From the NCBI RefSeq assembly GCF_000745835.1, contig NZ_JQKB01000026.1, forward strand, positions 1 to 63,943: a stretch of 63,943 nt of DNA. Direction: 5' to 3'. Shown in pieces: positions 54,970 through 63,943 of the stretch. Each line of letters starts with the position of its first letter. The stretch's first letter is position 1. The notes below the pieces were generated by a model. The model saw only the letters and a list, made by a program, of their open reading frames with translations. It did not search any database and was not told the origin of the DNA. The position numbers were made by a program, and so were the translations under genes. This DNA comes from Belnapia moabensis DSM 16746. GTDB taxonomy: Bacteria > Pseudomonadota > Alphaproteobacteria > Acetobacterales > Acetobacteraceae.

Positions 54970-55551
54970 TCAGCGGTGGCTATGGGTGGCGCCCCGCGCG
55001 CTCGTCCGCGTCCCCTCCAGCCGCTGCGCCGCCTGCAGATGCTCCTGCAGCACCGGCAGGTGGCGCTGGGCGAAGGCCTTCACATCCGGATCAGTCCCGT
55101 CCCGCGCCTCGGTCTGGAAAGCCGTTACATCCTCCTGGTGGTCCGCGACCATCGCCTGGGCGAAGGCCCGGTCGAAGGCCCGGCCGCGCAGCCCGGCCAG
55201 CCGGTCATACATCGCCTGGTGATGCGCGCCCATGCTGTCCGGCGGGGTGATCTGCTTCTGCTGGGCGAGGGCCAGCATCTCCTGGTTGATCTGGGTATGG
55301 TCCGCCACCATCCGCTCACCGAGGCGCCGCACCGCCGGGGAGCTTCCGCGCTGCTGGGCGAGCCGGCCCATCTGCACCTCGGCGATGCCGCCGCGGGTCG
55401 CCGTCGTCATGAAGCCGGCATCGGTGGTGGAGAGGGTCGGGTTCACCTGCGCCTTCGCCGCGGCGACCGTGGTATCCGCCGCCTGCTGCGTCTGCGCGCA
55501 GCCCATGAGCAGGGCGGGCATCAGCGCCGCCGACCAGAGCCATTGTCTCAT
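54970..55551 (-). CDS. DUF4142 lipoprotein
   Basis: 193 residues. A lipobox signal peptide ends in ALLMGCAQ, so the mature protein is an outer- or inner-membrane lipoprotein. The DUF4142 helical bundle has the paired motifs AVRRLGERMVADHTQINQEM near residue 74 and FAQAMVADHQEDVTAFQTEA near 133, and PDVKAFAQRHLPVLQEHL near the end. The function is unknown; homologues are often stress-induced. AAGGAG lies 8 bases before the ATG. Divergent from hisS. Confidence 0.87.
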   Translation of the reverse strand: MRQWLWSAALMPALLMGCAQTQQAADTTVAAAKAQVNPTLSTTDAGFMTTATRGGIAEVQMGRLAQQRGSSPAVRRLGERMVADHTQINQEMLALAQQKQITPPDSMGAHHQAMYDRLAGLRGRAFDRAFAQAMVADHQEDVTAFQTEARDGTDPDVKAFAQRHLPVLQEHLQAAQRLEGTRTSARGATHSHR

Positions 55552-55667
55552 CCTGCGTCTCCTTGGCCGTATGATCCCGTAAACGGGCGGTGTAACAGCG
55601 CCTGAGAACCGGCACCGTTCCGTTGCGTCGCTTGCCCTCAACGGGACGGAGGGCTATCCGGCATCCC

Positions 55668-56915
55668 ATGAGCTCCCTGCAACCCGCCCGCGGCACCCGT
55701 GACCTGATCGGCGAGGAGTTCCGCCGCCACCACCACGTCATCGACACCGCGCGCCAGATCGCGGCCCTCTACGGCTTCGAGGAATGGGCGACGCCCATCT
55801 TCGAGGATACCCGCGTCTTCGCCCGCGGCCTCGGCGACACCTCGGATGTCGTCTCGAAGGAGATGTACAGCTTCGAGGATCGCGGCGGCGAGAGCGTCAC
55901 CCTGCGCCCCGAGAACACCGCCGGCGTCTGCCGCGCCCTGGTCAGCAACGGCCTCACCCAGGCGAACCTGCCCCGCAAGGTCTTCTACGCGGGGCCGATG
56001 TTCCGCTACGAGCGCCCGCAGAAGGGCCGCTACCGCCAGTTCACCCAGATCGGCATCGAGGTGCTCGGCGCCGCCGAGCCGCTGGCCGATGCCGAGGTCA
56101 TCGCCTGCGGCTGGCACATCCAGCAGGCGCTCGGCATCACCGAGGGCACGGTTCTCGAGATCAACACCCTCGGCGACGCCGCCAGCCGCGACGCCTACCG
56201 CGCCGCCCTCGTCGCCTACTTCACCGCCCACCAGGACCGCCTCTCCGCCGACAGCCGCATGCGCCTCGAGCGCAACCCCCTGCGCATCCTCGACAGCAAG
56301 GACGAGGGCGACCGCGCCATCATCGCCGACGCACCCACCATCTTCGACCACCTTACCCCCGAGGCTGCCGCCTTCTTCGACGCGGTCCAGCGCCATTTGG
56401 CGGCCTTCGCCGTTCCCTTCCGCATCAACCCGCGGATCGTGCGCGGCCTCGACTACTACAGCCACACCGCCTTCGAATTCGTCACCGAACGCCTCGGCGC
56501 CCAGGGCACGGTGATGGGCGGCGGCCGCTACAACGGTTTGGTCGAGGAGATGGGCGGCCCGCCCACCCCCTCCGTCGGCTGGGCCGCCGGCGTCGACCGC
56601 CTGGCCCTGCTGATCGAGGCCATGGGCCTCACCCCCGCCGCCCCCCGCCCCGTCGCCGTCATTCCCGTCGGCGACACCGCTGAAGCCCCGGCGCTCGCCC
56701 TGCTGCAAAGCCTCCGCCAGGCCGGCATCCCCGCCGAGATCGCCTACAAGGGAAACCTGAAGCGCCGCATGGAGCGCGCCAACCGCCAGTCCGCCCGCGC
56801 CGCCGTAATCCTCGGCGAGGAGGAGCTGGCGAATGGCACCGCCCAGCTCCGCGACCTCGACGCCGGCACGCAGCAGGTGGTCCCGCTGGCGGAGATCCCC
56901 GGCCGCCTCGCATGA
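55668..56915 (+). CDS. hisS: Histidyl-tRNA synthetase
   Basis: 415 residues, class II synthetase. [14 protein letters not shown] opens the protein; motif 2 is [15 protein letters not shown] near residue 108; the histidine-specific HisA motif [13 protein letters not shown] lies near 260; GGGRYNGL and [13 protein letters not shown] near 285-310 complete motif 3; an anticodon-binding domain ends the protein. The ATG opening [10 protein letters not shown] is used. Its stop overlaps the prfA ATG (ATGA), starting the hisS-prfA-prmC operon. Confidence 0.95.
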   Translation: MSSLQPARGTRDLIGEEFRRHHHVIDTARQIAALYGFEEWATPIFEDTRVFARGLGDTSDVVSKEMYSFEDRGGESVTLRPENTAGVCRALVSNGLTQANLPRKVFYAGPMFRYERPQKGRYRQFTQIGIEVLGAAEPLADAEVIACGWHIQQALGITEGTVLEINTLGDAASRDAYRAALVAYFTAHQDRLSADSRMRLERNPLRILDSKDEGDRAIIADAPTIFDHLTPEAAAFFDAVQRHLAAFAVPFRINPRIVRGLDYYSHTAFEFVTERLGAQGTVMGGGRYNGLVEEMGGPPTPSVGWAAGVDRLALLIEAMGLTPAAPRPVAVIPVGDTAEAPALALLQSLRQAGIPAEIAYKGNLKRRMERANRQSARAAVILGEEELANGTAQLRDLDAGTQQVVPLAEIPGRLA

Positions 56916-57967
56916 GCATTTCCGACAAGCTCGACCGCGTCCTGACCCGCGCCGAGGAGGTCCGCCACCTCCTCTCGACGGCCGAGGGCAGCCAGTTCGG
57001 CGCCCTCTCCAAGGAACTGTCCGAACTCGAACCCCTGGTCGAGAAGGTCGAAGCCCTCCGCGCCGCCATCCGCGCCCGCGACGAGGCCGAGGCCATGCTC
57101 GGCGACCCCGAGCTGCGCGAACTTGCCGAGGACGAGTACCTCGCCCAGAAGGAGGCCGTCCCCCGCCTGGAGCGCGAGGTCCGCCTCATGCTCCTGCCCA
57201 AGGACAGCGCCGACGAGCGCAGCGCCATCCTCGAGATCCGCCCCGCCGCCGGCGGCGACGAGGCCGCCCTCTTCGCCGCCGAGCTGTTCCGCGCCTACCA
57301 GCGCTACGCCGAAAGCCGCCGCTGGCGCTTCGAGGTCCTGGAATACGACGAGGGCGAGCTGGGCGGCGTGAAGGGCGCCACCGCCGAGATCGCCGGCACC
57401 GGCGTCTTCGCCCGCTTCAAGTACGAGAGCGGCGTCCACCGCGTCCAGCGCGTGCCCGCGACCGAGACGCAGGGCCGCATCCATACCTCCACGGTGACGG
57501 TCGCCATCATGCCGGAAGCCGAGGAGGTGGACGTCCAGATCAACGAGAGCGACCTCCGCATCGACACCTACCGGGCGAGCGGCGCCGGCGGCCAGCATGT
57601 CAACAAGACCGACAGCGCCGTCCGCATCACCCACATCCCGACGGGCACGGTAGTGGCGATGCAGGAGGAGCGCAGCCAGCACAAGAACCGCGCCAAGGCG
57701 ATGAAGGTGCTGCGCGCCCGCATCTACGAGGCTCAGCGCGCCCGCCTCAGCGAAGGCCGCGCCGCCGACCGCAAGTCCCAGGTCGGCACCGGCGACCGCA
57801 GCGAGCGCATCCGCACCTACAATTTCCCCCAGGGGCGGGTGACCGACCACCGCATCGGCCTGACTCTCCACAAGATCGATAAGGTCATGCTCGGCGATTT
57901 TGACGAGATCATCGACGCCCTGACCCAGGAGGACGAGGCCGCCCGCCTCGCCGCCGAGGGCGAGTGA
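56912..57967 (+). CDS. prfA: Peptide chain release factor 1
   Basis: 351 residues. The stop-codon recognition motif is the RF1 type ([13 protein letters not shown], with the PAT tripeptide), and the peptidyl-hydrolysis GGQ is in [15 protein letters not shown] near residue 225. It releases peptides at UAG and UAA. Overlaps hisS by 4 bases and prmC by 4 bases; prmC methylates its GGQ glutamine, so the operon order is functional. Confidence 0.95.
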   Translation: MSISDKLDRVLTRAEEVRHLLSTAEGSQFGALSKELSELEPLVEKVEALRAAIRARDEAEAMLGDPELRELAEDEYLAQKEAVPRLEREVRLMLLPKDSADERSAILEIRPAAGGDEAALFAAELFRAYQRYAESRRWRFEVLEYDEGELGGVKGATAEIAGTGVFARFKYESGVHRVQRVPATETQGRIHTSTVTVAIMPEAEEVDVQINESDLRIDTYRASGAGGQHVNKTDSAVRITHIPTGTVVAMQEERSQHKNRAKAMKVLRARIYEAQRARLSEGRAADRKSQVGTGDRSERIRTYNFPQGRVTDHRIGLTLHKIDKVMLGDFDEIIDALTQEDEAARLAAEGE

Positions 57968-58833
57968 CCGCCTGCGCCGATCCTGCCGGGACGGTCGGCT
58001 TCTTCCTCTGCCGCGCCGGCCAGGCCCTCCGCGCCGCCGCCATCGAGACCCCCCGCCAGGAGGCCCGCCTCCTCCTCGCCCACAGCCTCGCCTGCCGCGA
58101 GGAGGACCTGCTGCGCGACCCGCGCGCCCCCGTCCCCCCCGAGGCCGCCGCCCGCTTCGCCACCCTGCTCCGCCGCCGCCTCGACCACGCCCCCATCGCC
58201 CATCTGCTGGGCGAGGCCGAATTCTGGTCGCTCCCCTTCCGCGTCTCCGCCGCGACCCTGATCCCCCGCCCCGATTCCGAGAGCCTGGTCGAAGCCGCCC
58301 TCGACGCCTTCCCCGACCGCTCGGCCCCCCTCCGCCTGCTCGACCTCGGCACCGGCACCGGCTGCCTGCTGCTGGCGACCCTCTCCGAGTACCCGCAGGC
58401 GACCGGCATCGGCCTCGACCGCATCCCCGCCGCCGCCGCCCTGGCGCAGGAGAACGCAAGCCGCCTCGGCCTCGCCCCTCGCGCCCGCTTCCTCGCCGCC
58501 GACTGGGCCGCCCCGCTCGCCGCCCGCTTCGACCTGATCCTCTCCAACCCCCCCTATATCGAGAGCGCGGCGATCCCCGCCCTGATGCCCGACGTCGCCC
58601 GCCACGAGCCCGCCTCCGCGCTCGATGGCGGCGCCGACGGCCTCGCCGCCTACCGTCACCTCGCCACGATCCTCCCCGGCCTGCTCGCCCCCGGCGGCCG
58701 GGCCGTGCTGGAACTCGGCCAGGGCCAGCGCCCCGCCGTCGAGGCCCTGGCCCGCGCCGCCGGCCTCACCCCCATCGCCTGCCGCCCCGACCTCGGCGGC
58801 ATCGACCGCGCCCTGGTCCTGGCCACGGAATGA
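57964..58833 (+). CDS. prmC: Release factor glutamine methyltransferase PrmC
   Basis: 289 residues. An N-terminal helical domain is followed by [18 protein letters not shown] near residue 77, the SAM-binding [13 protein letters not shown] near 123, and the catalytic NPPY in [14 protein letters not shown] near 190. It methylates the GGQ glutamine of release factors RF1 and RF2. A GTG start gives a GTGA overlap with prfA. Confidence 0.93.
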   Translation: MTACADPAGTVGFFLCRAGQALRAAAIETPRQEARLLLAHSLACREEDLLRDPRAPVPPEAAARFATLLRRRLDHAPIAHLLGEAEFWSLPFRVSAATLIPRPDSESLVEAALDAFPDRSAPLRLLDLGTGTGCLLLATLSEYPQATGIGLDRIPAAAALAQENASRLGLAPRARFLAADWAAPLAARFDLILSNPPYIESAAIPALMPDVARHEPASALDGGADGLAAYRHLATILPGLLAPGGRAVLELGQGQRPAVEALARAAGLTPIACRPDLGGIDRALVLATE

Positions 58834-58999
58834 CCCAATCTTGCGCGGCACCGCAAAAAAACAGTTTGGCGCCGGGCCCGGCAGCGACTAGCTTGAGGGC
58901 AGGCCTTCGCGTGCCGGCGGGCTTGTCCCACGCTGCGCAGGCCCCAATCCGTAGGGCAGCCCTGGCAAGCATGGCGTCCGCGGCGCTTTGAACCACATC

Positions 59000-59048
59000 G
59001 ACCGCCACTGCCGATCCGGCCCGACAATCGGGCGGGGACGGGGCGGTC
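59000..59048 (+). other. Structured leader of the DUF4167 gene (nested stem-loops)
   Basis: Within the 243-base gap between prmC and the DUF4167 ATG, GACCGCC (59000-59006) pairs with GGCGGTC (59042-59048). It encloses a second hairpin, GCCCGA-CAA-TCGGGC (59019-59033). The stem ends 28 bases before the ATG. The gap also holds a seven-A run (58855-58861) and the palindrome GCCGGGCCCGGC (58871-58882). This suggests a folded 5' untranslated region, possibly regulatory. Confidence 0.4.
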
Positions 59049-59076
59049 AAGCTGCGAGACGGCAGACGCAATACCG

Positions 59077-59601
59077 ATGAACATGAAACGGATTCGCGGC
59101 CGCAGCCACCGGCATGGTGGAGGCGGCGGAGGCGGCGGCGGCGGTGGCGGCGGGCAATATCGCCAGGCCTCCCACCAGCCGATGAGCCGGAACCACGTCT
59201 TCGACTCTAACGGCCCCGACATGCGCCTGCGCGGCACCGCGCAGCAGCTCTTCGAGAAGTACCTCCAGCTCGGCCGCGATGCGACCGGCTCGGGCGACCG
59301 GGTGATGGCCGAGAGCTACTTCCAGCACGCGGAGCATTATTTCCGCATCATCAACGCCATGAATCAGGTCCAGCAGCAGCAGGGCGGCCAGCAGCAGCAG
59401 CCCCGCCGCTACCAGAACGGCCCCGATAGCGGCGAGGGCGGCGAGAACCAGGGTGACCAGCAGCCCGAGTTCAACGGCCATGCCCAGAACGGCCAATCCA
59501 ACGGCCAGCCCTACAACCAGAACGGCCAGTCCATGGACAACGGCCAGGACGAGGACGAGCAGCCCGCCCAGCCCGGGATGCGCGAGCGCGAGCAGCTCTG
59601 A
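59077..59601 (+). CDS. DUF4167 domain-containing protein (glycine-tract, Gln/Asn-rich)
   Basis: 174 residues. MNMKRIRGRSHRHG is followed by an uninterrupted run of about a dozen glycines, then the DUF4167 core NHVFDSNGPDMRLRGTAQQL, QLFEKYLQLGRDA and MAESYFQHAEHYFRIINAMN (residues ~39-95). The tail is rich in Gln, Asn and Gly. The composition suggests an RNA-binding, condensate-prone protein, but its function is unknown. In related genomes it usually sits directly between prmC and clpB; here thiC and two other genes intervene. Confidence 0.88.
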   Translation: MNMKRIRGRSHRHGGGGGGGGGGGGGQYRQASHQPMSRNHVFDSNGPDMRLRGTAQQLFEKYLQLGRDATGSGDRVMAESYFQHAEHYFRIINAMNQVQQQQGGQQQQPRRYQNGPDSGEGGENQGDQQPEFNGHAQNGQSNGQPYNQNGQSMDNGQDEDEQPAQPGMREREQL

Positions 59602-59623
59602 CGCAGCGCGCCACATCGGCGCG

Positions 59624-59655
59624 TTGACAGCCTCGGGCGCCGGCCCCAGGCTACC
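59624..59655 (+). promoter_or_regulatory. Promoter candidate for the TPP riboswitch-thiC transcript
   Basis: A perfect -35 TTGACA (59624-59629) is followed about 20 bases later by GCTACC (59650-59655) as a weak -10. The start would fall about at the beginning of the riboswitch P1 stem. The -10 assignment is uncertain. Confidence 0.45.
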
Positions 59656-59659
59656 GGAT

Positions 59660-61648
<1,989 letters not shown>

Positions 61649-61656
61649 GAGAAAAT

Positions 61657-61680
61657 CCGGGGAGAAGGTATTCTCCCCGG
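61657..61680 (+). terminator. Hairpin terminator after thiC
   Basis: CCGGGGAGAA, a GGTA loop and TTCTCCCCGG form a 10-bp perfect stem 8 bases after the thiC stop. Only a weak T-rich stretch follows (ATCTATTTCT), so termination may be partial or Rho-assisted. Confidence 0.7.
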
Positions 61681-61758
61681 ACCCCTCATCTATTTCTCCG
61701 GGTTTACCGAATACGCTATCCTGGCACCCGGAACGGCGCTGCAGCAGGAGGGTCAGCG

Positions 61759-62232
61759 ATGCCGAAGAACACGATCTGCCTCTGGTTCGACAAGGATGCC
61801 GAGGCCGCCGCCTGCTTCTACGCTGCGACCTTCCCCGACAGCGCGGTTGTCGCCGTCCACCGCGCCCCGGCCGACTACCCGGCCGGCAAGCAGGGCGATG
61901 TGTTGACGGTGGAGTTCACCGTTGCCGGCATCCCCTGCCTCGGCCTGAACGGCGGCCCCGCCTTCCGGCACAGCGAGGCCTTCTCCTTCCAGATCGCCAC
62001 CGACGACCAGGAGGAGACCGACCGCTACTGGAACGCCATCGTCGGCAATGGCGGCCAGGAGAGCGCCTGCGGCTGGTGCAAGGACCGCTGGGGCATCTCC
62101 TGGCAGATCACCCCCCGCGTCCTGACCGAAGCGATCGCCGCCGGCGGCGAGGAGGCGAGGCGCGCCTTCGAAGCCATGATGACCATGCGGAAGATCGACG
62201 TCGCGGCGATCGAGGCCGCCCGGCGCGGCTGA
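61759..62232 (+). CDS. VOC/PhnB-like family protein
   Basis: 157 residues of the PhnB-type vicinal-oxygen-chelate fold: ICLWFDKDAEAAACFYAATF near residue 6, GIPCLGLNGGPAFRHSEAFSF near 60, and the C-terminal CGWCKDRWGISWQITP near 107. Some relatives are annotated 3-demethylubiquinone-9 3-methyltransferase, but no SAM site is present and that label is doubtful. AGGAGGGTC precedes the ATG. Single gene after the thiC terminator. Confidence 0.85.
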   Translation: MPKNTICLWFDKDAEAAACFYAATFPDSAVVAVHRAPADYPAGKQGDVLTVEFTVAGIPCLGLNGGPAFRHSEAFSFQIATDDQEETDRYWNAIVGNGGQESACGWCKDRWGISWQITPRVLTEAIAAGGEEARRAFEAMMTMRKIDVAAIEAARRG

Positions 62233-62565
62233 CGCCCGGCCTCCGCGCTTGCATCGGCGCAGGCCCAAGTATATAGGAATAAAAGCCAACAGCCGAGCCG
62301 TGCCCGCCGCTTCGCCGCAGGGCGCCTAAATCCCTAAAAACTTGAATTCCCCACTCGGCCTCCAGCAAGATCAACGCCTTGGTGCGGGCCCGCTTCAATT
62401 CTTGAGCCCTGGCACCGCCCTCCGGGGGAGTCTTGAACGCCTATCCAACCCGGCCCCTGCCCGATGCTTCCCCGCAGCTTCGCCATGGAGGGCTGTACAG
62501 GGCGTTGGACGTTGAGCGCCATCCGAGGCCTCCGCGAAACCGCGAAGCGGTTTCGCGGGGAAGTC
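62233..62565. other. Intergenic stretch with locally low G+C, no supported gene
   Basis: These 333 bases separate the PhnB-like gene from the convergent MOSC gene. The segment 62270-62400 is markedly richer in A/T than the window (AGTATATAGGAATAAAAG; CTAAATCCCTAAAAACTTG). A leftward frame across 62270-62440 reads plausible residues (ELKRARTKALILLEAEWG) but has no start, so it could be a gene remnant. The right end holds the MOSC terminator. No tRNA or known RNA motif is seen. Confidence 0.5.
62532..62558 (-). terminator. Hairpin terminator after the MOSC gene
   Basis: CCGCGAAACCGC, a GAA/TTC loop and GCGGTTTCGCGG make a 12-bp perfect stem 7 bases beyond the MOSC stop on the leftward transcript. 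No strong T-run follows. Confidence 0.65.
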
Positions 62566-63336
62566 TCAGTGCAGCAGCTCTCCCTGCAACGGCTCCAGCG
62601 CATCGCCCACCGCCAGCCGCCCGCCCTCGATCACCTCGGCATAGACGCCGAGATCGGCATGCCCGAACGCCTCCCGCAGCACCTTGGGCGGCTTCGCATC
62701 CCGCTCCGCCGTCTCCGGGTTCACCTCCGTCGCCGGGCAACGCACGATCCGCTTGAACACTCGCAGCCGCGCCCCGCCGAGCTGGATCTCCTGCCCCACC
62801 AGGCCGAAATCCGCCCAGGGGACGCCGCCCGAGACATAGACATTCGCCCGGAACCGCAGCGGGTCGAGCCGCATCCCCGCCGCCGCCTCCAGCGCGGCGA
62901 GGCTGGCAAGGCTGATGATGGAGACGCATTTCGCCGCCACATCGGTGAAATTATGCCCCGGCGCCTCGACGAAACGCGGCACCCCGCGCGCCTCCTCGCC
63001 CATGAAGTCGGCCAGGAAAGCCGCGATCGCCGCCCGCCCCGCCTCGCTCCTGGTATCGCCGATGAAGGCCGCCCCCTCCGGCGGCCGGATCAGCAACTGC
63101 CCGCTGCGTGGGTCGAAGGCCGTGTGCAGCAGCGCCAGCCTGGCATTCGCCATCAGGCAGCCGAAATGCCGCTTCTGCATCCAGCTCGGCGCCGCCGGGT
63201 CGAAGGGTGCATCCCCCTGGGCGAGCGCGAAGCGGCGGTCATGCGGCAGGCACTCGCCCTCGCGGAGGGTGACCTCCTCCATCGCCTCGGCGGTGAGGCC
63301 CTTCACCGGGTACCGGTAGATATGTTCGACCCGCAT
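62566..63336 (-). CDS. MOSC domain-containing protein (YcbX-like)
   Basis: 256 residues. The N-terminal MOSC beta-barrel (MRVEHIYRYPVKGLTAEAME; LPHDRRFALAQGDAPFDP) leads to the MOSC domain, with FRANVYVSGGVPWADF near residue 168 and the molybdenum-cofactor cysteine in RIVRCPATEVNPETAERD near 195. Related proteins (YcbX, mARC) reduce N-hydroxylated compounds using a pterin molybdenum cofactor. The ATG opening MRVEHIYRYP is chosen over a longer frame. Divergent from clpB. Confidence 0.87.
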   Translation of the reverse strand: MRVEHIYRYPVKGLTAEAMEEVTLREGECLPHDRRFALAQGDAPFDPAAPSWMQKRHFGCLMANARLALLHTAFDPRSGQLLIRPPEGAAFIGDTRSEAGRAAIAAFLADFMGEEARGVPRFVEAPGHNFTDVAAKCVSIISLASLAALEAAAGMRLDPLRFRANVYVSGGVPWADFGLVGQEIQLGGARLRVFKRIVRCPATEVNPETAERDAKPPKVLREAFGHADLGVYAEVIEGGRLAVGDALEPLQGELLH

Positions 63337-63461
63337 CGGAATAAATTCTCCCGCCTCTTGACCACGCGCAAGGCGAATTACCACATCCCGTGGCGAACTG
63401 GGTGCCGTCGTCGCCTCTTGAGGGGCGGTGGAACCCGTCGCCTCGATGAGGGACAAGACTG

Positions 63462-63943
63462 ATGGACATTGAGAAATTCACCGAACGGTCCCGCGGCTTC
63501 CTCCAGGCCGCCCAGACCATCGCCATCCGCGAGTACCACCAGCGCGTCACGCCCGAGCACCTGCTCAAGGCGCTGCTCGACGATGATCAGGGCGCGGCCG
63601 CGGGCCTGATCCGCGCCGCCGGCGGCGACCCCGCCCGCGCGAAGCAGGCCGTCGACCTCGAAGTCAGCCGCCAGCCGAAAGTCACCGGCGGCGGTGCCGG
63701 CCAGCCGCAATTCACGCCGGACATCGTCCGCGTGCTCGACGCCGCGCAGCAGCAGGCCCAGCGCGCCGGCGACGAATACGTCGCCCAGGACCGCCTGCTG
63801 GTCGCGCTCGCCGCCAGCGACGGCGCGGCCGGCCGCATCCTCAAGCAGGCCGGCGCCGATGCCCAGCGCTTGGAGGCCGCCGTCACCGACCTCCGCAAGG
63901 GCCGCAAGGTCGACAGCCAGAACGCCGAGCAGAGCTTCGACGC
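63462..63943 (+). CDS. clpB: ATP-dependent chaperone ClpB, N-terminal part (cut by window edge)
   Basis: The first 160 codons are present. MDIEKFTERSRGFLQAAQTIA, HQRVTPEHLLKALLDDDQG near residue 28, and the second Clp-N repeat FTPDIVRVLDAAQQQAQ and YVAQDRLLVALAA near 85-115 match the ClpB N-domain. The two AAA modules lie beyond the edge. ClpB disaggregates heat-damaged proteins with DnaK. The 125-base gap upstream holds CTTGACC (63357-63363), a possible heat-shock or housekeeping -35, but no matching -10 could be fixed. Confidence 0.93.
   Translation, partial: MDIEKFTERSRGFLQAAQTIAIREYHQRVTPEHLLKALLDDDQGAAAGLIRAAGGDPARAKQAVDLEVSRQPKVTGGGAGQPQFTPDIVRVLDAAQQQAQRAGDEYVAQDRLLVALAASDGAAGRILKQAGADAQRLEAAVTDLRKGRKVDSQNAEQSFD

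Noticed and set aside
55632-55659. Leaderless hisS promoter (TTGCCC-N16-CTATCC)
   Set aside because: Spacing is acceptable, but both boxes match poorly and no independent support exists, unlike the copA case.
59118-59156. Glycine-codon tract in the DUF4167 gene as a frameshift or sequencing artefact
   Set aside because: The frame stays open and the family is known for low-complexity Gly/Gln-rich regions around a conserved core.
63357-63423. Heat-shock sigma-32 promoter for clpB
   Set aside because: Two CTTGA strings exist (63357 and 63417), but neither has a CCCCAT-type -10 at proper spacing.

Overview
The window is chromosomal DNA of very high G+C from an alphaproteobacterium. Gene content and order point to the family Acetobacteraceae, most likely a Roseomonas-like genus: hopanoid genes hpnI-hpnJ-hpnK-hpnL, ftsE-ftsX-ydcF-plsC, divergent ubiG/lysC, hisS-prfA-prmC-DUF4167-clpB, a CIO-type cydAB, and a chorismate mutase-hisC-tyrC operon. 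The taxonomic call is inference from content; no rRNA or tRNA gene is present.

Positions 1-3.3 kb are unlike the rest. A leftward block of uncharacterised genes surrounds a RepA-like AAA ATPase, with an iteron-like repeat array and a 20-bp perfect hairpin just downstream of it and dyad operators upstream. The block abuts the 3' remnant of an MFS transporter gene, so it reads as the end of an integrated plasmid-, phage- or ICE-like element whose remainder lies to the left. From 3.8 to 8.6 kb come a trypsin-like protease, an uncharacterised protein and the copper operon copA-cueR-copZ. The cop promoter is a textbook CueR site that appears to fire directly onto the copA start codon. trpS and an MlaC/HpnM-family periplasmic lipid-binding protein follow, then a three-gene heavy-metal RND efflux operon (10.3-15.7 kb, leftward).

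16.7-22 kb holds hpnL-K-J-I (hopanoid side-chain glycosylation and processing), divergent from mlaA (outer-membrane lipid asymmetry). 22-30.4 kb is metabolic and sensory: a GMC oxidoreductase with its LysR regulator, DoxX, an orphan HWE histidine kinase, and a TctC solute-binding protein with two AtuA-family proteins. 30.4-34.4 kb combines metX (methionine) with divergent tyrosine-pathway genes. 34.9-37.5 kb encodes a cyanide-insensitive-type bd oxidase with a 37-residue accessory protein. 38-45 kb carries envelope and small-molecule genes (DUF2125, glutathione-degrading cyclotransferase, PlsC, YdcF, FtsEX, LysE). 45-50 kb holds rlmB, a four-domain rhodanese, comF, grxC, DUF1178 and ubiG.

50-63.9 kb is housekeeping: lysC, a nitronate monooxygenase, rodZ-like, ispG plus a 50-codon companion, a DUF4142 lipoprotein, hisS-prfA-prmC, DUF4167, thiC under a TPP riboswitch, a PhnB-like protein, a MOSC protein and the start of clpB. 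Many genes overlap by 1-4 bases (ATGA, GTGA or TGATG), which implies dense translational coupling. GTG and TTG starts are common.
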